NCBI GenBank assembly: GCA_947475855.1
Contig: CANJPN010000383.1
Span: 1 to 6,293, forward strand
Source of the DNA: Bradyrhizobiaceae bacterium
GTDB lineage: Bacteria > Pseudomonadota > Alphaproteobacteria > Rhizobiales > Hyphomicrobiaceae
Reading direction: 5' to 3'
DNA: 6,293 bases
Shown here: positions 1 through 5,462 of the stretch, one piece after another
How positions within the stretch are numbered: the stretch's first letter is position 1
Layout of the letters: each line of letters begins with the position of its first letter
The notes under the pieces: model-generated
The model's input: only the letters and a program-made list of their open reading frames with translations
What the model was told of the DNA's origin: nothing
The model's database searches: none
Translations under genes and position numbers: made by a program

Positions 1-753
1 AGCGGCACGGAGAACACGTTCGGCTTCCGCGAGGTGCCGGAAGCGGAGCGCCAAGGGCTCGTCAACGAGGTGTTCTCGGCCGTTGCCGAGCGTTACGACC
101 TGATGAACGACCTCATGTCCGGCGGGATGCACCGGCTGTGGAAGGACGATTTCGTCGATGCGCTGAACCCGCCAAAGGGTGAGCGCGAGTGGCGGTTGAT
201 CGACGTGGCGGGCGGCACGGGTGATATCGCCTTGCGTTCGCTCGATCGCGCGGGGCTCGGTTGCTCGGCGGTGTTGTGCGACATCAGCCCTGAGATGCTT
301 GGCGTCGGCCGCCGGCGCGTCGAGAAGGCGGGGCGGGCCGCGCAGGTTTCGATCGTGCAGGGGAATGCAGAGGCGTTGCCGTTTCCGGATCGGTCGTTCG
401 ACGCCTACACGATCGCGTTCGGTATTCGCAACGTGACGCACATCGACAAGGCGTTGGCGGAGGCGTTCCGCGTGCTCAAGATCGGCGGGCGGTTCCTGTG
501 CCTGGAATTTTCGGAAGTGCAGGTGCCGCTACTCGACAAGCTCTACGACCTGCACTCGTTCCACGTGATCCCGCGATTGGGGCAGTTGGCGGCCGGAGCT
601 GCTGGGCCATACGAGTATCTGGTCGAGAGCATCCGCAAGTTTCCCAAGCAGGAACAGTTCGCGACGATGATCCGCGAGGCGGGCTTCGAGCGCGTGAGCT
701 ATCGCAACCTCACGGGCGGCGTGGCGGCGATACATTCAGGGTGGAAGATTTGA
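1..753 (+). CDS. ubiE: UbiE/MenG C-methyltransferase of ubiquinone/menaquinone synthesis (5' partial)
   Basis: SAM-dependent methyltransferase that, as known for the family, methylates the benzoquinol ring in ubiquinone synthesis and demethylmenaquinol where menaquinone is made; it acts on lipid intermediates at the inner membrane. 250 residues are visible. Signature one, YDLMNDLMSGGMHRLW, covers codons 32-47. The SAM-binding loop DVAGGTGD covers codons 68-75, NAEALPFPD follows, and signature two, RVLKIGGRFLCLEFS, covers codons 157-171. The C-terminus NLTGGVAAIHSGWKI is typical. A GTG at 34 could serve as a start, but the codons before it read TFGFREV, matching the conserved T-x-F-G-F N-terminus, so the true start lies before base 1, probably by only a few codons. 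One oddity: the stretch after IPRLGQL reads AAGAAGPYEYL, where relatives usually have an Asp (as in VAGDAE or VANDAD). The next gene is convergent, so ubiE ends its transcription unit here and is not followed by ubiB. Confidence 0.96.
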   Translation, partial: SGTENTFGFREVPEAERQGLVNEVFSAVAERYDLMNDLMSGGMHRLWKDDFVDALNPPKGEREWRLIDVAGGTGDIALRSLDRAGLGCSAVLCDISPEMLGVGRRRVEKAGRAAQVSIVQGNAEALPFPDRSFDAYTIAFGIRNVTHIDKALAEAFRVLKIGGRFLCLEFSEVQVPLLDKLYDLHSFHVIPRLGQLAAGAAGPYEYLVESIRKFPKQEQFATMIREAGFERVSYRNLTGGVAAIHSGWKI

Positions 754-785
754 GTCGTAGCTCAATACTGACGTGCGCGCTTAGT

Positions 786-819
786 CTGTGCCCAGCTAGG
801 GGTATTATGGAGGGCACAG
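786..819. terminator. Hairpin between convergent ubiE and patatin genes; possible bidirectional terminator
   Basis: CTGTGCCC (786-793) and GGGCACAG (812-819) form a perfect 8-bp inverted repeat with an 18-base loop. It sits in the 84-base gap between the ubiE stop (753) and the patatin stop (838), where a terminator serving both strands would be expected. Neither side has a T-tract, so it is not a classic intrinsic terminator. It may act as a 3'-end-stabilising hairpin or need Rho. The position and perfect stem are seen; the role is inferred. Confidence 0.4.
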
Positions 820-837
820 CCTTCGCGGTTGCCGATG

Positions 838-2055
838 TCATCCCGTCCGCTGCATGAACGGCGGATCGAACACGGCGGGGAAGTCTTCCGACTCGATGCC
901 GTCGACGCCGGGCGTCCGGCATTTGCCGGCGTCGTAACCCAGCGCATAAAGGTTGGCGAGGTTCTTGGGATCGATGTCGCCGATCTGGCGCAACGCCTCC
1001 ACCGTCGCCTTGGCCTTCTTGCTGGACGGGTCTGCGATGTTGCAGACGCGGCAGACGTTGTCGGCCTCGACGCTGGCGTCGTAGCGCTGGAACGAGAGCA
1101 CGGGTTCGGGGACAATGCGCTCGCCGCGCATACCCTCGATCTCGCCGTTGATCCTGAACGGCTTGCGTGGCGAGGAGAGCGCCTGCATCGTGGTGATGTT
1201 GTGCAATACCGAGTCCTGGATCATGGCAGCCAGCGCTTCGATCGCCTTCTGCCAGTTCCACATGCCGTTCAGCGTATCCAGATCCTTGCGCATCCGCCAC
1301 CAGCCGGTGCCCAACGAGATCATGAATAGGTTGTCGCGACCGGAACTCCAGCCGAAGCCATATGAGGGCAAGGTCGCCACTAGCAGCGCCTGCTGACTGG
1401 GGTTGTTGAAGCCGCCGACGCCGCCGTCGACGAACAGTCCGGTCTGCTCGACATAGCCTTCGCCCTTCTCCGCGATCTTCACTTCGATCGGTTCGAAGTA
1501 CAGGGGCGCTGCCGTGCTGGCGCGAACCAGCATCCACAGCTCATATTCCTTGTTGTGCTTGTAGGTCTTGTCGGGGCTATCCCAGTATTTCGATCTGGGA
1601 TTGTTGGTGAGCACCCAGGGGCTGCCGGTATCCATGCGCTTAGCGCAGATCATCAGGCCGGTGATCAGCTTGTCGGACTGCAACTGCTCGTTGCCGAGCG
1701 CCTTCTTGAGGACGTCCTCGACTTTCGTGTGGTCGTAGACCGCGCTCCAGATGCCTTTCGCCTTGATTTTGAAGGCAACGGGGCAAACCTTGTCGTACAA
1801 CTCCTTGATCTCCGAGACCTTCCAGCCGAGGGCGAGGCCGGCTGCGATGATCGACCCCGTAGAGGTGCCCGCGACCAGGTCGAAATACTGGCCGAGGCGG
1901 AACGCCTCGGGGTCGGGGAGGCGCTGCTTGAGTACGTCCTCCATCCGCTGCAGCATGCCCAACGTTATGAGCCCCCGCACGCCGCCGCCGTCGAGCGCGA
2001 GGATGCGTTTTGGGCCAGTTCGCGCGTCGAGATGCCATTTCAGCCATTCGTTCAT
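838..2055 (-). CDS. Patatin-like phospholipase (acyl hydrolase)
   Basis: Predicted serine-Asp lipid acyl hydrolase, 405 residues from the chosen start. The patatin motifs are all present and in order: the oxyanion-hole motif DGGGVRG (22-28), nucleophile elbow GTSTG (63-67, Ser65), the conserved RASTAAPLYFEP (178-189), and the second catalytic residue in DGG (210-212, Asp210). The roughly 190 residues after the DGG motif include SLGTG (247-251) and a CRVC pair (335-338) of unknown meaning. No signal peptide or membrane segment is evident, so it is probably cytosolic or peripheral. An in-frame GTG at 2079 would add eight residues. The ATG at 2055 is preferred because a strong GGAGGGG lies ten bases before it and the GTG start would place that site inside the gene. 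The gene is solitary: convergent with ubiE and divergent from tex, and no CD-NTase, toxin or secretion gene is nearby. The exact substrate is unknown. CapV-type effectors share this fold, but nothing here supports that role. Confidence 0.93.
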   Translation of the reverse strand: MNEWLKWHLDARTGPKRILALDGGGVRGLITLGMLQRMEDVLKQRLPDPEAFRLGQYFDLVAGTSTGSIIAAGLALGWKVSEIKELYDKVCPVAFKIKAKGIWSAVYDHTKVEDVLKKALGNEQLQSDKLITGLMICAKRMDTGSPWVLTNNPRSKYWDSPDKTYKHNKEYELWMLVRASTAAPLYFEPIEVKIAEKGEGYVEQTGLFVDGGVGGFNNPSQQALLVATLPSYGFGWSSGRDNLFMISLGTGWWRMRKDLDTLNGMWNWQKAIEALAAMIQDSVLHNITTMQALSSPRKPFRINGEIEGMRGERIVPEPVLSFQRYDASVEADNVCRVCNIADPSSKKAKATVEALRQIGDIDPKNLANLYALGYDAGKCRTPGVDGIESEDFPAVFDPPFMQRTG

Positions 2056-2065
2056 GTGTCTAAAT

Positions 2066-2072
2066 CCCCTCC
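2066..2072 (-). promoter_or_regulatory. Ribosome binding site of the patatin gene
   Basis: On the minus strand GGAGGGG lies ten bases before the ATG at 2055. It is the strongest Shine-Dalgarno-like match near this gene and decides the start in favour of 2055 over the upstream in-frame GTG at 2079. Confidence 0.7.
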
Positions 2073-2090
2073 ACGCCACAATCGATACGC

Positions 2091-2107
2091 AATGTCCTCA
2101 GGACATT
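2091..2107. promoter_or_regulatory. 17-bp palindrome, candidate operator upstream of the patatin gene
   Basis: AATGTCCT-C-AGGACATT is a perfect inverted repeat with 8-bp arms and one central base. It begins 36 bases upstream of the patatin ATG, where a repressor would cover the promoter or transcript start. This length and symmetry fit a dimeric helix-turn-helix regulator. With a one-base loop it would make a poor RNA hairpin, which favours a DNA site. The cognate regulator is not in the window. The symmetry is seen; operator function is inferred. Confidence 0.42.
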
Positions 2108-2111
2108 AGCA

Positions 2112-2125
2112 CCCGTCATGATGGG
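2112..2125. repeat. Imperfect 14-bp palindrome next to the candidate operator
   Basis: CCCGTCATGATGGG is self-complementary apart from one G/T pair and is centred on TCATGA. It lies four bases from the 17-bp palindrome but has a different sequence, so it is not a second copy of the same site. It may be a binding site for another protein or chance. Confidence 0.25.
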
Positions 2126-2279
2126 CACAAGGCCGGGGCGTGGGGACTACTGTGACGTGCGGATTGGCTGCAACAGCTAGTCTGCGACGGTGTGTGCCCG
2201 AACAGTGGGGGATTGTGGCGTGGCCGGGCTTTGGGCGTCACAGCGCTGGTGGTACCTTCCGGCGAGATTCATGGAGTGA

Positions 2280-2302
2280 GCCCGGTCGAAAGTGAGCCGG
2301 GC
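2280..2302 (+). repeat. GC-rich hairpin in the tex leader
   Basis: GCCCGG (2280-2285) pairs with CCGGGC (2297-2302) across an 11-base loop, a 6-bp all-GC stem ending 14 bases before the tex ribosome binding site. The two halves also sit in a near-direct repeat, GTGAGCCCGG (2276-2285) and GTGAGCCGGG (2292-2301). It could tune translation or transcript stability; a short GC stem in high-GC DNA could equally be chance. Confidence 0.28.
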
Positions 2303-2325
2303 AGGCACATCGCGACGGAGAAGAC

Positions 2326-4662
2326 ATGGACAGGATCAATGCGCGCATCGCAGCAGAGATCAACTGCAAGGGCGAGCAGGTCGCGGCCGCGGTGGCGCTG
2401 CTCGACGAGGGCGCGACGGTGCCGTTCATCGCGCGCTACCGCAAGGAGAAGACCGGCGGGCTCGACGACACGCAGTTGCGCACGCTGGAGACGCGGCTGT
2501 CGGCGCTGCGTGATCTGGAAGAGCGGCGCGTGACTGTGCTGAAGACGATCCAGGAGCAGGGCAAGCTGACGCCGGAGCTGTCGAAGCAGATCCACGATGC
2601 CGAGACGCGGACCGTGCTCGAGGATCTCTATGCGCCCTATAAGCCGAAGCGGCGCACAAAGGCGCAAATCGCGCGCGAAGCGGGGCTCGAGCCATTGGCC
2701 GAAGCGCTGCTGGCATCGCCCACGCTCAACCCCGAAGCGGAAGCGCAGAAGTTCATCGATGCGGGCAAAGGCGTCGAGGACGTCAAGGCGGCGCTAGAAG
2801 GCGCGCGTTCGATCGTCATCGAGCGAATCACGGAGGTACCACGGCTGGTCGGCGACTTGCGTGAGATGCTTTGGTCGGATGGCGTCATCATTTCGAAGGT
2901 GATCAAGGGCAAGGAAGCTGAGGGCGCAAAGTTCTCCGACTATTTCGACTTCACGCAGAAGCTCAAGGATCTGCCGTCGCACCGCGCACTGGCGTTGATG
3001 CGAGGCCGCAACGAGGGCATCCTTGATCTCGAGATCGATGTCGTGGGCGAGGAAGGCAAGTCGCATCCGGCAGAGGGGCGTATCGCCAGGTCGTTCGGCA
3101 TCGAAGCGAGAGGGCGGGCGGCCGACAAGTGGTTGATGGAGGCCGTTCGGCTGGCCTGGAAGGCGCGTCTGCACATCTCCCTATCGGGCGATTGCTCGTC
3201 GCGGGCCAAGGATCAGGCGGATGGCGAGGCGATTTCTGTGTTCGCAAAGAACATGAAGGATCTTCTGCTGGCTGCACCAGCAGGTCACAAGGTTACGTTG
3301 GGCCTCGATCCCGGCATTCGCACGGGATGCAAAATCGCGGTGATCGATGCCACCGGCAAGGTTCTGGACACGACGACCATCTATCCGCACGAGCCGCGGA
3401 AAGATTGGAATGGATCGCTTGCGACGATCGCGGCGCTATCGGCGAAGTACAAGGTCGAGATCATCGCGATCGGCAACGGTACGGCATCACGCGAGACCGA
3501 CAAGCTGGTCGGAGAGCTGATCAAGAAGATGCCGCAACTCGGGCTGACCAAGGTGATGGTGTCGGAGGCGGGCGCGTCGATCTATTCGGCGTCGGAGCTT
3601 GCGGCGAAGGAGTTTCCCGATCTCGACGTCTCGTTGCGGGGGGCGGTTTCGATTGCTAGGCGTTTGCAAGATCCGTTGGCCGAGCTGGTGAAGATCGATC
3701 CGAAGTCGATCGGCGTCGGTCAGTACCAGCACGACGTGGACCAGAATTCCCTGGCGAAGTCGCTCGATGCAGTCGTGGAAGATTGCGTGAACTCGGTTGG
3801 TGTCGACGTGAATTCGGCGTCGGTGCCGCTGCTTGCCCGGGTGGCTGGACTCAATGCGACGATCGCCAGCAACATCGTGGCCTATCGTGACGAGAACGGA
3901 GCGTTCAAGTCGCGTGCGGCGCTGAAAAAAGTGCCGCGGCTCGGGCCGAAGGCGTTCGAGCAGGCGGCCGGCTTCCTGCGCATCATGGACGGGAAAAATC
4001 CGCTCGATGCTTCGGCCGTTCATCCCGAGGCCTATGAGCTCGTCGAGCGCATAGCGGAGACCGCGCAGCGGCCGGTAAAGTCGATCATCGGGGATCGCGG
4101 GTTTCTGAAGTCGGTCAAACCGCAGCAGTTCGCGGACGCGCAATTCGGGGTTCCGACGATTACAGATATTCTTGCAGAATTGGAGAAGCCCGGACGTGAT
4201 CCGCGGCCGGAGTTCAAGACAGCGGAGTTCATGGAGGGCGTCGAGAAGATCAGCGATCTCCGGCCGGGAATGCAGCTCGAAGGCGTGGTTACGAATGTCA
4301 CCAATTTCGGCGCGTTCGTCGATGTCGGGGTTCACCAGGACGGTCTGGTTCATATCTCGGAAATGGCGGACCGTTTTGTGAGCGACCCACGCGAGGTTGT
4401 GAAAGCGGGTGACGTGGTGAAGGTTCGCGTCAAAGAGGTCGACGCGCCTCGCAAGCGTATCGCGCTGACCATGAAGTCAGGTGCGATTGATACGCGTAGC
4501 GGCGCAGGTGATATGCGCGATGCACGCTCGGGGCCACCGATGGGCGCCCCACGGAGTGCGTCGCCGCCGAAGCCGCAACAGAGCACGGCGCAGGCGGCAT
4601 CACCGGCCCAGGGGGAATCGGCGCTGGCGGCGGCTTTGCGGCGCGCGCAGGAGCGACGCTGA
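2326..4662 (+). CDS. tex: Tex-family S1 RNA-binding / transcription accessory protein
   Basis: Tex (YhgF) is a conserved cytoplasmic nucleic-acid-binding protein linked to transcription and RNA handling; it is related to eukaryotic Spt6. At 778 residues it has the family's usual length. Layout: helical Tex N-terminal region (about 1-320); YqgF/RNase H-like domain beginning with GLDPGIRTG (326-334), then GNGTASRET (383-391) and SEAGASIYSAS (413-423); the highly conserved segment through IGVGQYQHDV (about 462-471) and VGVDVNSAS (491-499); helix-hairpin-helix region (about 500-560); and a C-terminal S1 domain (about 648-717) with NFGAFVDVG and DGLVHISEM. A tail of about 60 residues, rich in Ala, Pro, Ser, Gln and Arg and probably disordered, follows. 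The ATG is preceded by GGAG (2317-2320) at a five-base spacing, and MDRINARIAAEI is a normal Tex start. The stop directly abuts the GTG of the next gene. No truncation or frameshift is seen. Confidence 0.98.
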   Translation: MDRINARIAAEINCKGEQVAAAVALLDEGATVPFIARYRKEKTGGLDDTQLRTLETRLSALRDLEERRVTVLKTIQEQGKLTPELSKQIHDAETRTVLEDLYAPYKPKRRTKAQIAREAGLEPLAEALLASPTLNPEAEAQKFIDAGKGVEDVKAALEGARSIVIERITEVPRLVGDLREMLWSDGVIISKVIKGKEAEGAKFSDYFDFTQKLKDLPSHRALALMRGRNEGILDLEIDVVGEEGKSHPAEGRIARSFGIEARGRAADKWLMEAVRLAWKARLHISLSGDCSSRAKDQADGEAISVFAKNMKDLLLAAPAGHKVTLGLDPGIRTGCKIAVIDATGKVLDTTTIYPHEPRKDWNGSLATIAALSAKYKVEIIAIGNGTASRETDKLVGELIKKMPQLGLTKVMVSEAGASIYSASELAAKEFPDLDVSLRGAVSIARRLQDPLAELVKIDPKSIGVGQYQHDVDQNSLAKSLDAVVEDCVNSVGVDVNSASVPLLARVAGLNATIASNIVAYRDENGAFKSRAALKKVPRLGPKAFEQAAGFLRIMDGKNPLDASAVHPEAYELVERIAETAQRPVKSIIGDRGFLKSVKPQQFADAQFGVPTITDILAELEKPGRDPRPEFKTAEFMEGVEKISDLRPGMQLEGVVTNVTNFGAFVDVGVHQDGLVHISEMADRFVSDPREVVKAGDVVKVRVKEVDAPRKRIALTMKSGAIDTRSGAGDMRDARSGPPMGAPRSASPPKPQQSTAQAASPAQGESALAAALRRAQERR
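4649..4653 (+). promoter_or_regulatory. Ribosome binding site of the DUF2459 gene, inside the tex 3' end
   Basis: AGGAG lies within the last codons of tex, nine bases before the GTG at 4663. It supports that non-ATG start and suggests that ribosomes finishing tex help initiate the next gene. Confidence 0.65.
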
Positions 4663-5340
4663 GTGTTCAACTCGGGGCGTGGCAGTTTCTGGCTGCGCGT
4701 GCTCGGTGGGGTAGCAGGACTTCTCACGAGCTACTTTGTTGCGGCTTTGGTCCTCGGTCTCGTGCCGGTCAACCGCGGTTTCGCGGAACCGGCAAATGGT
4801 ATCGAGATCTTCGTGTTCACGAACGGGGTGCACGCGGGGCTCGCGGTGCCGCTGGCCTCGGCCGGTGCCAATCTGGCGGAGATGTTTCCGCCACCGCCCG
4901 GTAACGAGGGACGCGAGATCTTTGTCATGGTCGGTTGGGGTGATCGGCGGGTCTATACGGCAACGCAGACGTGGAGCGATCTCAGCCTGCCAAGCGTGGC
5001 ACTGGCGCTATTGGGTTCGAACGATACCGTCGTCCATGTGGAGCACACAGCGAGGCCGCGTGCTTCCGCTGAGTTCGTCCCCGTTCGGCTTGGTCTGGAG
5101 GCTTACAGGCGGCTCCTCGTGCACGTTCGCGCATCGCTGCTGGATAACGGCGGTGGGCAGCCAGTGCTGTTGCCGGGGGTCAGTCACGGGCGGCGAGATG
5201 CTTTCTATCTCGGAACGGGCCGCTATACGGTGATCTATACCTGCAACGAGTGGGTGCGGGCGGGGCTTGCCGCGGCGGGTGTCAAGACGGCGGCATGGGC
5301 GCCGCTCGACTGGGCGATCTTTCACCACTTGCGGCGATAG
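4663..5340 (+). CDS. DUF2459 / TIGR02117-family membrane-anchored protein of unknown function
   Basis: A 225-residue protein with a hydrophobic N-terminal segment (about 10-35), either an uncleaved anchor or a signal peptide; the rest is probably periplasmic. Recognised family patterns include FTNGVHAGLAVP (52-63, His57), VGWGDRRVY (90-98) and YTCNEWVRAGLAAAGV near the C-terminus (Cys194, Asn195, Trp197). The family has no established function; its name comes from members found near urease genes, and no urease gene is visible here. The His and Cys in conserved contexts would suit a cysteine hydrolase, but that is inference. Translation starts at GTG immediately after the tex TGA, with AGGAG nine bases upstream, so it is probably co-transcribed and translationally coupled with tex. 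The next ATG-led alternatives would remove the hydrophobic segment, so GTG is preferred. Family assignment is from remembered motif patterns. Confidence 0.84.
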   Translation: MFNSGRGSFWLRVLGGVAGLLTSYFVAALVLGLVPVNRGFAEPANGIEIFVFTNGVHAGLAVPLASAGANLAEMFPPPPGNEGREIFVMVGWGDRRVYTATQTWSDLSLPSVALALLGSNDTVVHVEHTARPRASAEFVPVRLGLEAYRRLLVHVRASLLDNGGGQPVLLPGVSHGRRDAFYLGTGRYTVIYTCNEWVRAGLAAAGVKTAAWAPLDWAIFHHLRR

Positions 5341-5462
5341 ACTGCGTTCCGCGGAAGATCTGGCTGAGCAAGGCATGATTTCAGGAATATTTGGCAAGCG
5401 GCAGACCAAGACGATAGCTTGGGTGTAAGACCCAATAACCACGATCTGTGTGAGGAACCGAC
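5341..5462 (+). other. Intergenic gap with small inverted repeats before the GST gene
   Basis: A 122-base gap. Just after the DUF2459 stop is a perfect 10-bp palindrome, TTCCGCGGAA (5347-5356). A weak promoter-like pair, TTGGCA (5391-5396) and ATAGCT (5414-5419) with a 17-base spacer, would allow separate transcription of the GST gene. AGGA (5453-5456) is its ribosome binding site, six bases before the ATG. No small gene is evident. Confidence 0.4.
5419..5435 (+). repeat. Short hairpin TTGGGT-5-ACCCAA upstream of the GST gene
   Basis: TTGGGT (5419-5424) and ACCCAA (5430-5435) form a 6-bp stem with the loop GTAAG. No T-tract follows, so a terminator for the tex-DUF2459 unit is doubtful. If the weak promoter just upstream is real, the hairpin would sit at the start of the GST leader or act as a small operator. 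Confidence 0.25.

Larger units (their letters stand above)
2056..2325. other. Divergent intergenic region between the patatin gene and tex
   Basis: About 270 bases without a convincing gene; it must hold the promoters of both divergent genes. It contains the patatin ribosome binding site, a 17-bp palindrome, an imperfect 14-bp palindrome, and a GC-rich hairpin just before tex. On the minus strand a weak promoter-like pair, TTGTGC then TAATGT after 16 bases, would put the -10 element over the edge of the 17-bp palindrome. On the plus strand TTGGGC (2231-2236) and TACCTT (2253-2258), 16 bases apart, are an equally weak candidate for tex. Neither is close enough to consensus to annotate separately. 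Confidence 0.5.

Noticed and set aside
34..753. GTG at 34 as the ubiE start
   Set aside because: The in-frame codons before it encode the conserved T-x-F-G-F segment, so the gene begins before the window.
710..1537. Open frame of 275 codons on the minus strand overlapping ubiE and the patatin gene
   Set aside because: Very Arg-rich composition and no motif; it overlaps the real patatin frame on the same strand in another phase.
838..2055. Patatin as a CBASS (CapV-type) or other anti-phage effector
   Set aside because: No CD-NTase, sensor or accessory gene is in the window; the neighbours are housekeeping genes on other transcription units.
2055..2079. GTG at 2079 as the patatin start
   Set aside because: The strong GGAGGGG lies downstream of it and is well spaced for the ATG at 2055.
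2150..2243. Inverted repeat CTGTGACG (2150-2157) and CGTCACAG (2236-2243)
   Set aside because: The arms are only 8 bp and 78 bases apart; a match of this kind is likely by chance in an intergenic region of this size.
2192..2533. Open frame of 113 codons running from the intergenic region into tex
   Set aside because: Most of its length overlaps the tex 5' end in another frame, with an Arg-rich product and no clear ribosome binding site.
3487..4353. Open frame of 288 codons on the minus strand inside tex
   Set aside because: Its product is Arg/His/Leu-rich with no recognisable motif and lies fully antisense to a strongly conserved gene; long antisense frames are common in high-GC DNA.
5347..5356. 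TTCCGCGGAA as a terminator of the tex-DUF2459 unit
   Set aside because: A palindrome with no loop and no following T-tract cannot form a normal intrinsic terminator.
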